Shown: positions 16,331-24,874 of the stretch, one piece after another | How the letters are laid out: each line of letters starts with the position of its first letter | Position numbering within the stretch: position 1 is the stretch's first letter | From: Ruegeria sp. HKCCSA071 | GTDB lineage: Bacteria; Pseudomonadota; Alphaproteobacteria; Rhodobacterales; Rhodobacteraceae | Direction: 5' to 3' | Assembly (NCBI RefSeq): GCF_017872555.1 | Contig: NZ_JAEDOX010000007.1 | Coordinates: 1 to 64,000, forward strand | Length of the DNA: 64,000 bases | Notes under the pieces: generated by a model | Database searches by the model: none | Told to the model about the DNA's origin: nothing | The model's input: only the letters and a program-made list of their open reading frames with translations | Program-made: the position numbers and the translations under genes

Positions 16331-17295
16331 TGATCACCGCTCTCAAACTGACCGAACTCAGCAAGGTCTTCCCCGTCGGCAAGCGCATGTTTGGCCCACC
16401 ACGGGCGCTGGTGCGTGCTGTTCAACCGCTGTCGCTGACCGTCGAAGAGGGCGAAACACTTGGGATAGTTGGTGAATCCGGCTGTGGAAAATCCACGCTC
16501 GCGCGAATGCTTGTTGGTCTCCTGCCACCCAGCACCGGAACAATTGAAATCAATGGGGAGCCGCTCGACAATGCCGATCCGGCCTTGTTTGGCCGCAAGA
16601 TCCAGTATGTGTTTCAGGACCCGATCAGCAGCCTCAACCCGCGTAAAACCATCCGGCAGATCATGGAAGCGCCGCTTAAGCACTTGCACGATATGCCCGC
16701 GGCTGCCCGCGCGGACCGCATACGGGAGATTTTTGCCGCGGTGAACCTGCGCGAAGAGTTTCTGGATCGCTATCCGCATGAGTTTTCGGGCGGGCAAGCA
16801 CAGCGGATCGGGATCGCGCGAGCCTTGGCGGCAGAAGCGCGTATCCTCGTTCTCGATGAACCCGTTTCGGCACTGGATGTGTCTGTGCAGGCGCAGGTTC
16901 TGAACCTGCTGGCCGACTTGAAGGAGCAGTTTGGGCTGACCTATCTGTTCATCAGCCACGATCTTGCTGTCGTCGAAGCTGTCAGTGACCGGGTCGCGGT
17001 GCTGTATTTTGGTTCAGTGGTTGAGGTGGGTCCAGCCGATGAGGTTTTTGCCTATCCCAAACATCCGTACACCAAACTTCTGGCTAACAGTGCGCCGGTG
17101 GTTGGGCGTCCGTTGACTGCACCAGAGGGACGTGAAACCGAATTGCCCGATCCGCTAAACCCGCCGCAGGGATGTGCATTCCGCGCGCGCTGCGCATACG
17201 CCAGTGATCAATGTGGGAGTGAGGCGCCACGTCTTGAGAAATGGTCGGATGGTGTGGGGGTAGCCTGCCACCACCCGATTGCCTACGCATTTTAG
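16330..17295 (+). CDS. Peptide ABC transporter ATP-binding protein (DppF-like)
   Basis: The 321-residue ATPase has Walker A GESGCGKST near residue 53, Q-loop YVFQDPISSLNPR, signature FSGGQAQRIGIARAL, Walker B ILVLDEPVSALD and the C-terminal oligo/dipeptide domain (PPQGCAFRARCAYA). Start 16330 was chosen over ATG 16324 because AGGAGG at about 16317-16322 is correctly spaced only for 16330. It overlaps the fused permease-ATPase by one base and completes the transporter. IS debris begins 25 bp after its stop. Confidence 0.9.
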   Translation: MITALKLTELSKVFPVGKRMFGPPRALVRAVQPLSLTVEEGETLGIVGESGCGKSTLARMLVGLLPPSTGTIEINGEPLDNADPALFGRKIQYVFQDPISSLNPRKTIRQIMEAPLKHLHDMPAAARADRIREIFAAVNLREEFLDRYPHEFSGGQAQRIGIARALAAEARILVLDEPVSALDVSVQAQVLNLLADLKEQFGLTYLFISHDLAVVEAVSDRVAVLYFGSVVEVGPADEVFAYPKHPYTKLLANSAPVVGRPLTAPEGRETELPDPLNPPQGCAFRARCAYASDQCGSEAPRLEKWSDGVGVACHHPIAYAF

Positions 17296-17526
17296 ATAAC
17301 AAGTGTCTCGGAACCTCTATTGGATGTGTCTCAAACTTTTGGAACGACCATAGGCACTCAATTACTGGACACACCTATCCTGCGATCTCGGCAAACATCC
17401 GAAAGCCCAAGGTCGTAGCGCTGGGGCGTTGCTTTTTTTTGGATCATTTTGGCCACCTCAATGCTATCCAATGTGGCTGAGGCGGATTCGAAGGCTTACA
17501 TCCACACATATGCCGAACACGCCGTT

Positions 17527-17793
17527 TTATGACCTGATGATCATGTTGTTCCGATACTTGGACCTGATTGTCTGTACTTTGGCGGGGCATCCAAACCACC
17601 TTAGAAATCTGTTCAATTTTCGAGTACCTGCCGCATTAGCGCCGCTTTTATCGATGACAATCCTACTCGGGATTGCATTTGTCGACAGCGTTTTGGTAAC
17701 AAACCTAGCTACTGCCGGACGGTTCATTCGCTCAGGCAGGAAGAATTCAATGGTGTTTCCTGCCATTTCGACTGCACGATAAAGATACTCCTA
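17527..17793 (-). pseudogene. IS6-family transposase fragment, degenerate
   Basis: The minus frame reads EYLYRAVEMAGNTIEFFL, then IPSRIVIDKSGANAAGTRKL, then RSKYRNNMI: the core of an IS6 transposase around its second catalytic Asp (IDKSGAN). It diverges clearly from the fragment at 296-648 and ends before the VEQDHR glutamate. Truncated at both ends, it lies within the IS3-type remnant. Confidence 0.75.
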
Positions 17794-18068
17794 TTTGCCG
17801 CGAACCCGTATGAAGGTTCTTTAATTGAGCAGCAGCTCTCGGTGACTTTTTTCCAGTATCGACCACCTGCAAGGTTCTTTCCGACGTCATCCTGTTGGAG
17901 CTCCATCTTGGCGTTCAAGGCACCACCCCCCAAAGGTCTAATACGCGGTTTGGTTCAAAGAGCCGCAAGTAGATCTCACGGGTTCGGTCGACAGCCTGCC
18001 GTGTTGGTCGGTACGGCAACTCGTGTTCGGTTAATCCACGTTACTCTGATTGTGCCTCAATCATTTGA

Positions 18069-18293
18069 AAGGTTGTTCTGTTGGAATACTACTTCCTGTC
18101 CGGCGACCTGGAACGTGAGATCGGCGTCTTAGTTGACCACTACAACAACCACGGCTACCACGAGAGCTTGGACAACCTGACCCCCGCCGACGTCTATCAC
18201 GGCCGCGGGGCAAAGGTCCTGAAGATGAGAGAGGAGATCAAGAAACAGACAATCAGAAAACGCCGGTTGCAGCACCAAGCCGCGGCTGCCTAG
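18069..18293 (+). pseudogene. IS3-family transposase, C-terminal fragment
   Basis: About 74 codons reading LLEYYFLSGDLEREIGVL, then YNNHGYHESLDNLTPADVYH and KMREEIKKQTIRKRRLQH. This matches the last part of IS3-family OrfB transposases (integrase catalytic region, after the DDE core). A stop precedes it in frame at 18066, and the catalytic region is absent. The right terminal repeat lies about 95 bp beyond its stop. Confidence 0.85.
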
Positions 18294-18451
18294 ACAGAAA
18301 CAGAAACCGAACCAGAGCCTCCGTTATTGTTCAGCCTCAACTCTCCGAAAAACCCTGACGACGGACAATCTACAGCCTCGTCAATCCGGTCCCAAAGTTA
18401 GCGACACATCCATTTTTTGCCTCAACCTCGTCTAGACAATAGGAGTTTGTG

Positions 18452-20896
18452 TTACGATTTGATGCGGTCCATTTTGGGATCGTAAAGCGGTTGAAGTGTC
18501 ACGTCGCAGGGGACACGTTGGGTCGCAACCTCCAACTCAAACGTGCCGGACGTAACAAATTCCGCGTCGACGCCGCCCTGATTTCGAACATAGCCGTAAC
18601 CGATGGATTTGCCGGTCGTGTAACCATAGCCTCCCGACGTTAGCCAACCCACACGTTCTCCATTCCGGTATATTGTTTCGCGGCCCAACAACACCACATC
18701 GGGGTCGACAGTGAAGCAGGCCAGCATCTTTTTGACACCCTCGGCCTTTTGCTTTTCGCTTGCCACGCGGCCCTTGAAGTTTATGTTTTTGCGCAGCTTC
18801 ACAGCCCATCCCAGACCGCATTCAAACGGTGTGTGATCGGGCCCGATATCAGACCCCCAGGCCCGGTAGCCCTTTTCTAACCGAAGAGATTCAATTGCGC
18901 GGTAGCCTGCATTTACCAGTCCTTGCGGCTGCCCTGCTTGCATCAGCGCAGAATAGACTGTTTGCGCGTATTCAACAGGCAAGTGCAGTTCCCAGCCAAG
19001 CTCGCCCACATATGTCACCCGCAGTGCCCTGACAGGGCAACCGGCGATGCCGATTGTCCGGATCGTGCCAAACTTGAACCCGTCATTTGACACATCGTCG
19101 CGGGTAACTGCCGCCAGAATATCTCGTGCTTTCGGCCCCATCAGCGACAATACTGCGTTTGAGGAGGTGATATCGAACAGCTGGCAGTTCAGCCCGTCCG
19201 GAATATTGCGGCTGATCCAGTCGAAGTCGTGGGTGGCAAAGCCGGTGCCGGTGACAATGTAGAATTCATCATGCGCTACGCGGCCCACGGTCAGGTCGCA
19301 TTCAATTCCGCCCTTATCATTCAGCATCTGGGTATAGACCAGAGTGCCTACCGGTTTATCCACATCGTTGGCACATATCCAGTTCATCGCCGTCAGGGCG
19401 TCGGGGCCTTTCAGCGCGAATTTGGCAAACGACGTTTGATCGAACAGCACCGCTGCTTCTCGGGCCGCTTTGTGTTCGCGGCCAACGGCGGCAAACCAGT
19501 TCTGGCGGCCAAAGCTGTATTCGTCCTTGGGTGCCTCGCCCAGCGATGCGTCGGCAAACCAGTTCGGGCGCTCCCAACCCAGTTTTTCACCAAAGCAAGC
19601 ACCCTGATCCTTAAGCAAATCGTACAGCGGTGACTTGCGGCAGGGGCGGCCGGATTCGTGTTCTTCGTGTGGCCAGGCCATGGTGTAGTGTTTGCCATAT
19701 GCTTCGACTGTGCGGGTGCGAACCCAATCGGTGTCGAAATGCGGGCGGCCAAAACGGCGAATGTCGGCAGACCACAAGTCAAAGGGCGGCTCGCCCTTGG
19801 CGGCCCATTCTGCCAACACCATTCCGGCGCCACCGCCAGAGGCGATGCCAAAGGCGTTGAAACCAGCACCAACAAAGAAATTCTTCAGCTCTGGTGCTTC
19901 ACCCACAATGAAGTTGCCATCCGGAGTAAAGCTTTCTGGGCCGTTCGTCAGTGTCTTAATCCCCGCGGTTTCCAACGCCGGCACCCGGCCCAGCGACAGC
20001 TCCATAATCTGTTCGAAATGGTCGAAATTACTGTCAAGCAAGGTGTAGTGGAAACCTTTTGGTATTCCATTCACTGCCCATGGGATAGGGTTCGGCTCAT
20101 AGCCTCCCATGACGAGTCCACCGACCTCTTCTTTGTAATAGGTCAGCCGATCGGGATCCCGTAGGGTTGGCAGGTCGCCGGGCACGCCAAATGGTTCTGT
20201 GACCATGTACTGGTGTTCCATAGGCACCAGCGGCACATTCACGCCGAACTTGGCGGCAAAGTCGCGCGTCCACTGACCGGCACACACGATCACCTTTTCG
20301 CATTCGATACGGCCATGTTCAGTGATTACGGCGCGGATCTTGCCGTTCTCGATCTCAAGATCGGTGGCCTTGGTATCTTCGAATATCTTCGCGCCTGCCA
20401 TGCGCGCACCCTTGGCCAGCGCCTGGGTAATGTCCGAGGGGTTTGCTTGACCATCGGTGGGCAGGAACGCCGCACCGATGACGTCACCGATATCCATCAG
20501 CGGCCAAAGATCCTGCGCTTCCTTCGGAGTCAGCAACTGCATGTCCAGACCAAAGGAATGGGCTGTGGTGGCCTGCCGTTTGACCTCGGTCCAGCGTTCC
20601 TCGTTGCAGGCAAGGCGCAAACCACCATTCATTTTCCAGCCCGTTCCCAGACCGGTTTCTTCTTCAATCTTGTTGTACAGATCGACTGAATATCCCAGCA
20701 GCTGAGTGATATTGGCGTTCGAACGCAGCTGCCCCACCAGGCCCGCCGCGTGGAATGTGGTGCCCGAAGTCAGCTTTTTGCGTTCCAGCAGCACCGTGTC
20801 GGTCCAACCCAGCTTAGCAAGGTGATAGGCGGTCGAGCAGCCGATGATGCCGCCGCCGATGATGACGGCTTTGGCTGTATTTGGAAGGTCGGTCAT
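18452..20896 (-). CDS. DMGDH/sarcosine dehydrogenase-like FAD oxidoreductase with GcvT domain
   Basis: The 814-residue protein has an N-terminal FAD-binding DAO domain (AVIIGGGIIGCSTAYHLAKL, residues about 9-30), with His49 in SGTTFHAAGL at the position of the histidine that holds FAD covalently in dimethylglycine and sarcosine dehydrogenases, and a C-terminal aminomethyltransferase (GcvT) part (about 430-814). It should oxidatively demethylate an N-methylglycine and pass the C1 unit to tetrahydrofolate. ATG 20896 was chosen because GAGGAC lies 4 bp upstream. It is the last gene of a betaine/choline-type ABC operon. Exact substrate (dimethylglycine, sarcosine or another methylamine) is uncertain. 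Confidence 0.88.
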   Translation of the reverse strand: MTDLPNTAKAVIIGGGIIGCSTAYHLAKLGWTDTVLLERKKLTSGTTFHAAGLVGQLRSNANITQLLGYSVDLYNKIEEETGLGTGWKMNGGLRLACNEERWTEVKRQATTAHSFGLDMQLLTPKEAQDLWPLMDIGDVIGAAFLPTDGQANPSDITQALAKGARMAGAKIFEDTKATDLEIENGKIRAVITEHGRIECEKVIVCAGQWTRDFAAKFGVNVPLVPMEHQYMVTEPFGVPGDLPTLRDPDRLTYYKEEVGGLVMGGYEPNPIPWAVNGIPKGFHYTLLDSNFDHFEQIMELSLGRVPALETAGIKTLTNGPESFTPDGNFIVGEAPELKNFFVGAGFNAFGIASGGGAGMVLAEWAAKGEPPFDLWSADIRRFGRPHFDTDWVRTRTVEAYGKHYTMAWPHEEHESGRPCRKSPLYDLLKDQGACFGEKLGWERPNWFADASLGEAPKDEYSFGRQNWFAAVGREHKAAREAAVLFDQTSFAKFALKGPDALTAMNWICANDVDKPVGTLVYTQMLNDKGGIECDLTVGRVAHDEFYIVTGTGFATHDFDWISRNIPDGLNCQLFDITSSNAVLSLMGPKARDILAAVTRDDVSNDGFKFGTIRTIGIAGCPVRALRVTYVGELGWELHLPVEYAQTVYSALMQAGQPQGLVNAGYRAIESLRLEKGYRAWGSDIGPDHTPFECGLGWAVKLRKNINFKGRVASEKQKAEGVKKMLACFTVDPDVVLLGRETIYRNGERVGWLTSGGYGYTTGKSIGYGYVRNQGGVDAEFVTSGTFELEVATQRVPCDVTLQPLYDPKMDRIKS

Positions 20897-20904
20897 ATCT
20901 GTCC

Positions 20905-21786
20905 TCAGGTGTTTTTGTAGTCGGTCAGGGCCGTGCGAAACCGTGCGAGATTTTCGCTTGTGTAGGCTGCGTAGTCGAAGTCGATTTCCGAGGTGATCTC
21001 GGACACCATGCTCCACATGGTTTCACGAAGCAGCGAGGCACATTTCATCGCCGTATAGCGATGACGTAATTGGTTGGTGACGGGTGCCTGGAAATAGGTT
21101 TCCAGAACCCAGTCCTCTTGTTCATTGGAAAGAGAGTTGTTCGAGGCCAGCCCCCCCAAGTCAAATAATGGCGAGTTGAATCCCGCGTAGTCGAAATCGA
21201 TCAGCCACAGGCGGGTGCCATCGTCCAGAAAGTTGCCGCAAAGCAGGTCGTTATGGCCAAACACGATGTCGAACGGCCCGGCCTCGGCTTCCAGGTCATT
21301 TCCAATTCGAACAAGTTCCGGGATCAGGTCCGTGTGCGAACTTCCACGCTCGGTGAGAGTGGCGGCATAGTCGCGGATGACGTGAAAGACCCAGAATACC
21401 AGCGACGGACCGCGCAGGTGCTTGGGCACCTCAAGGTGGCAGGCTTTCACGAGTTCCAGCACCCGAGGCAGCATACTGGGGTCGCGTACGTCTTCTTCGG
21501 TCAGAGTGCGGCTTTCGACGAATTCCAGCACTGTTAGTTCGTTGGACGAAAATACTACAGCGGGTGACAGACCTGCAGCATGGGCGGCCTTACTGGCGGC
21601 CAGTTCGTTAAAGCGCATCACCTGGTGCAAAGGGATGTCGTCACCGACACGCACCACATAGGATCCACTGCTGTCAGTGACCTTGTAGTTCACATTTGTA
21701 ATCCCACCCGTCAACGGGGTGGCTTTGATCTCGCCCTGCCAGATCGGTAGCTTGCGAATGCGGGTCATCAGGTCGGATTGGGTCAT
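20905..21786 (-). CDS. Choline/ethanolamine-kinase-like phosphotransferase
   Basis: About 293 residues of the choline kinase / aminoglycoside phosphotransferase superfamily: LTGGITNVNYKVTDSSGSYV near the N-terminus, the catalytic FGHNDLLCGNFL (Brenner motif) and metal-binding LIDFDYAGFN. It should phosphorylate the hydroxyl of a small molecule such as choline. ATG 21786 follows GGAGAG; an upstream ATG at 21804 lies inside the permease gene. It is 1 bp from the permease stop and 8 bp from the dehydrogenase start, so all are co-translated. A choline-type kinase between a betaine-type transporter and a demethylating enzyme is unusual. Confidence 0.82.
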   Translation of the reverse strand: MTQSDLMTRIRKLPIWQGEIKATPLTGGITNVNYKVTDSSGSYVVRVGDDIPLHQVMRFNELAASKAAHAAGLSPAVVFSSNELTVLEFVESRTLTEEDVRDPSMLPRVLELVKACHLEVPKHLRGPSLVFWVFHVIRDYAATLTERGSSHTDLIPELVRIGNDLEAEAGPFDIVFGHNDLLCGNFLDDGTRLWLIDFDYAGFNSPLFDLGGLASNNSLSNEQEDWVLETYFQAPVTNQLRHRYTAMKCASLLRETMWSMVSEITSEIDFDYAAYTSENLARFRTALTDYKNT

Positions 21787-21787
21787 A

Positions 21788-23779
21788 TCAACTCTCCATT
21801 CCAAAGCGGATGCGTGCCTGACGAGCGCTTGCGTTGATCAGCCTATCAGCGATGATGGCAATGAATGCGATGGACAGCCCTGCCACCAGACCTCGACCAG
21901 TGTCAGCCTTTGTCAGGGCAATGTAGACTTCCTGCCCCAGATCGCGGGTGCCAACGAGGGCAGTGATAACCAGCATGGACAGCGCCAGCATGATGGTCTG
22001 GTTAATACCCAAAAGGATTTCGGGCAGGGCCATGGGCAAGCGAATATGGCGCAGGAGTTGCGTGCGTGTGCACCCAGAGACCAATCCGGCCTCGATCAAT
22101 TCCTCACTGACCGAGCGCACGCCATGGGCCGCATAACGTACGGCCGGGGCCAGTGCGTAAAGGACTATGGCAATCAGCGCAGTGAAATCGCCGACGCGAA
22201 ACAGCATCACAACCGGGATCAGATAAACAAAGCTGGGCAAAGTCTGCAACGTATCAATCAACAGGTTGATCACCGTCCCGGCGCGTTTGTTCAGTGCAGC
22301 CACAACACCCAGTGGAACACCGATCAGAGTCGCAAGAAACACAGAGGCTCCGCAGAGATAAACTGTCACCATTGCCTTGGCCCACAGTCCTGAAATGAGG
22401 ATCAGAGACGCCAGTCCTCCGCACAGCAGTGCCAGCCGCCAGCCCCCTGCATGCCAACCCAGCAAGGTCAGCATGGCAATGGCCCAAGGCCATGGAATTC
22501 CCAGCAAGACCGTTTTGATCGGGATCATGAACCACGTCAGAAAGAAGATCTTGATCGCCTCGAACGTGTCGAAATAGTTGATGTTCAGGTATTTGACCGT
22601 GTCATCCCAGAACCCGCCAGTGGTGATCGTCTGACTTTCAGGATATTCCAGCAACAGGGGTGAGAACTGCCCCAGAACCCAGGTCAAAATCAGCAGGATC
22701 AATACCAGAATTGTCCGGCGATGGCGGGTGAGCCACGAGCCGGGGAGCTCGTGATGGACCTGCCCCATACGCTCGGCGAAAGCCTGACTTAGGCGATCAA
22801 CCGCAATGGCCAGAACGACAATGGCAATACCGGCCTCGAACCCTGCACCGATATCCAGTCTGCGCAGCGCGGCAAGGACGTCGAACCCCAATCCTCCGGC
22901 CCCGATCATCGAGGCGATGATGACCATGTTCAGCGTCAGCATGATCACCTGATTGACACCCACCATCAGACTGTGGCTGGCGGAAGGAACCAAAACGCGC
23001 CACATCAACTGTTTTTGCGTCGTGCCTGCCATGCGCCCGAAGTCCAAAATCTCGGGGTCGACGGCTCTCAAGGCAAGCGTGGTGATCCGCACCATAGGCG
23101 GCGTCGCATAGATGATCGTGGCGACCAGCGCCGAAATCGGTCCAAAGCCGAACATGAACAGAATTGGTACCAGATAGGCAAAGATCGGGATTGTCTGCAT
23201 CAAGTCCAGAATGGGCGAGATGATGCGATCGAAAGTCAGGTGGCGATAGGCCAATATCCCCAACAACAGCCCACCGCCCGCGCCAATGGGCACCGCAATC
23301 AGGACCGAGGCAAGCGTAACCATCGCGCTGTCCCATTGGCCAAAGACGGCCAGATAGGTAAAGCAGCCGCCGACCAACGCCGCGAGCCCCCAGTCCCGGC
23401 AATACTGTCCCAAAGCTACTACGGCGGTGATCACTACAATCCAGCTGATCGCAGGTAGAATGACTTGCGCATCATTGCCTTGCCCGGTGACAAAACCTTC
23501 GGCCAGCAGAGACAAAACAAGGTCATAGGGCTGTTCTATCAACCAAGCAGCAGCGCGGGTAACGTCGGTGAACGAAACTGGGCCGATTGCAGCATCCTCG
23601 ATCAGCCAGGACATTGCGGATGAGATATAAGTTTTGAACGGGACGACCCAAGCCGACGGGAATTTGGTGATCCAGCGCGCATCGAGCGCTTTTCCCAGGT
23701 TACTGCCGAAATACCCCAGCAGGATCGTGAGTCCGACAAGCAGCAGAATGACAAGTTGGCTGCGGGACAGGCGGCTCAT
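21788..23779 (-). CDS. Glycine betaine/proline-type ABC permease, two permease domains in one chain
   Basis: The 663-residue inner-membrane protein holds two ProW-like permease units: residues about 90-320 with an EAA loop DFGRMAGTTQKQLMWRVLVP, and about 440-650 with a second EAA loop EAGLVSGCTRTQLLRHIRLP. The middle (about 320-440) contains extra TM segments and a conserved-looking loop. The two halves are clearly related to each other, so a single polypeptide can form the whole membrane channel that ProW normally forms as a homodimer. It overlaps the ATPase gene by 4 bp. Confidence 0.88.
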   Translation of the reverse strand: MSRLSRSQLVILLLVGLTILLGYFGSNLGKALDARWITKFPSAWVVPFKTYISSAMSWLIEDAAIGPVSFTDVTRAAAWLIEQPYDLVLSLLAEGFVTGQGNDAQVILPAISWIVVITAVVALGQYCRDWGLAALVGGCFTYLAVFGQWDSAMVTLASVLIAVPIGAGGGLLLGILAYRHLTFDRIISPILDLMQTIPIFAYLVPILFMFGFGPISALVATIIYATPPMVRITTLALRAVDPEILDFGRMAGTTQKQLMWRVLVPSASHSLMVGVNQVIMLTLNMVIIASMIGAGGLGFDVLAALRRLDIGAGFEAGIAIVVLAIAVDRLSQAFAERMGQVHHELPGSWLTRHRRTILVLILLILTWVLGQFSPLLLEYPESQTITTGGFWDDTVKYLNINYFDTFEAIKIFFLTWFMIPIKTVLLGIPWPWAIAMLTLLGWHAGGWRLALLCGGLASLILISGLWAKAMVTVYLCGASVFLATLIGVPLGVVAALNKRAGTVINLLIDTLQTLPSFVYLIPVVMLFRVGDFTALIAIVLYALAPAVRYAAHGVRSVSEELIEAGLVSGCTRTQLLRHIRLPMALPEILLGINQTIMLALSMLVITALVGTRDLGQEVYIALTKADTGRGLVAGLSIAFIAIIADRLINASARQARIRFGMES

Positions 23780-24798
23780 ACCGCGTCCCCTTCACCGAAT
23801 AGCACATGGGCCACAGCCTTGCGATCAATGGCGCCAATAACCAGACCTTTGCCGTCTGTCACGGGAATTGGTGCATCTGCGGTGATGATCCGTTCCGCCA
23901 CGGCCGAGACGCGGGTGGATTGCACAATGGGCTCACCTTCACCCGCAGCGCCGACGGTCATTACACCACCAACCGTCAAAACCTTGGAGCGCGGAATATG
24001 GCGCGTGAATTCAGCAACATAGTCGGTCGCAGGATTCATCACCAGTTCCTCCGGGGTGGCAATCTGGATGACTTCACCGTCCTTCATAATTGCGATGCGG
24101 TCGGCCAAGCGAACAGCTTCTTCAAAGTCGTGCGTGATAAAGACAATTGTTTTATGCAACCGTTCCTGTAGTCGCAGAAACTCGTCCTGCATTTCGCGAC
24201 GGATCAGCGGATCGAGGGCCGAAAAAGGTTCGTCCAGAAACCACAGATCGGGCTCTGTCACCAATGATCGGGCAATCCCCACACGCTGTTGCTGACCACC
24301 TGAGAGCTCTCGTGGATAGTAGTCCTCGCGCCCCTTCAGGCCGACCAGTTCCACCACGTCTCTCGCTTTTGCTTCGGCCTCGTGTTTGGGCGTAGCCTGA
24401 ATGGTCAAGGGGAACATCACATTCTGCAACACGCTCAGGTGCGGCAGCAGGGCAAAATGCTGAAACACCATGCCCATCTTGTGCCGGCGGATTTCAATCA
24501 TTTCTTTCTCGCTGGCGCGCAGCAGATCGGCGTCGTCGAACAGAACCTCACCGCTTGTGGGTTCGATCAACCTGGACAGACAACGAACCAGGGTTGATTT
24601 GCCTGAACCGGACAGGCCCATGATGATGAAGATTTCTCCTTCAACGATCTCAATATTGGCGTTGCGTACCGCTCCGATCACACCCGCATTTCGAATGTCA
24701 TCTGCCGATGGGTTCGGGTTTTGCGCCAGAAGGGTCTCGGCGTTTGGACCGTATAGCTTCCAAACGTTTCGGCAGGACAGTTTTGTTGTGGGGGTCAT
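23776..24798 (-). CDS. proV: Glycine betaine/proline-type ABC ATPase
   Basis: The 340-residue ATPase has Walker A GLSGSGKST near residue 61, Q-loop MVFQHFALLPHLSVLQN, signature LSGGQQQRVGIARSL, Walker B LWFLDEPFSALDP and switch His in VFITHDFEEAVRLADR. The C-terminal extension (about 270-340, VTDGKGLVIGAIDRKAVAHV) is like the CBS-type regulatory region of ProV/OpuAA. It energises uptake of quaternary amines through the two-domain permease. It lies 76 bp after the binding-protein gene, with a terminator-like hairpin in that gap. Confidence 0.88.
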   Translation of the reverse strand: MTPTTKLSCRNVWKLYGPNAETLLAQNPNPSADDIRNAGVIGAVRNANIEIVEGEIFIIMGLSGSGKSTLVRCLSRLIEPTSGEVLFDDADLLRASEKEMIEIRRHKMGMVFQHFALLPHLSVLQNVMFPLTIQATPKHEAEAKARDVVELVGLKGREDYYPRELSGGQQQRVGIARSLVTEPDLWFLDEPFSALDPLIRREMQDEFLRLQERLHKTIVFITHDFEEAVRLADRIAIMKDGEVIQIATPEELVMNPATDYVAEFTRHIPRSKVLTVGGVMTVGAAGEGEPIVQSTRVSAVAERIITADAPIPVTDGKGLVIGAIDRKAVAHVLFGEGDAV

Positions 24799-24828
24799 CT
24801 GTAGTGTCCGGTACTAAGACGGAAAAAG

Positions 24829-24866
24829 ACCGAAGCGGCAGAGGAGAGCGGGGTAACCGCTTCGGT
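24829..24866 (-). terminator. Attenuator-like hairpin between binding-protein and ATPase genes
   Basis: ACCGAAGCGG (24829-24838) and CCGCTTCGGT (24857-24866) form a 10-bp perfect stem with an 18-nt loop. Read on the minus strand the stem is followed by CTTTTTCC, a short T run, so it looks like a leaky Rho-independent terminator. It would lower expression of ATPase and permease relative to the binding protein. Confidence 0.65.
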
Positions 24867-24874
24867 CAAGCAGA

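Larger units (their letters stand above)
17321..18412 (+). mobile_element. Remnant of an IS3-type element with inverted ends
   Basis: The left end TGGATGTGTCTCAAACTTTT (17321 on) and the reverse complement of the right end (TGGATGTGTCGCTAACTTTG, from 18412 back) are matching terminal repeats with a few differences. Just inside the right half lies the C-terminus of an IS3-family transposase, and inside the left half a decayed IS6 transposase piece in opposite orientation. At about 1.09 kb with most of the transposase missing the element is dead. No clear target-site duplication is visible. No other gene was found in 17296-18451. Confidence 0.65.

Noticed and set aside
17321-18412. Active IS element
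   Set aside because: Most of the transposase including the catalytic core is missing and the interior is interrupted by IS6 debris.
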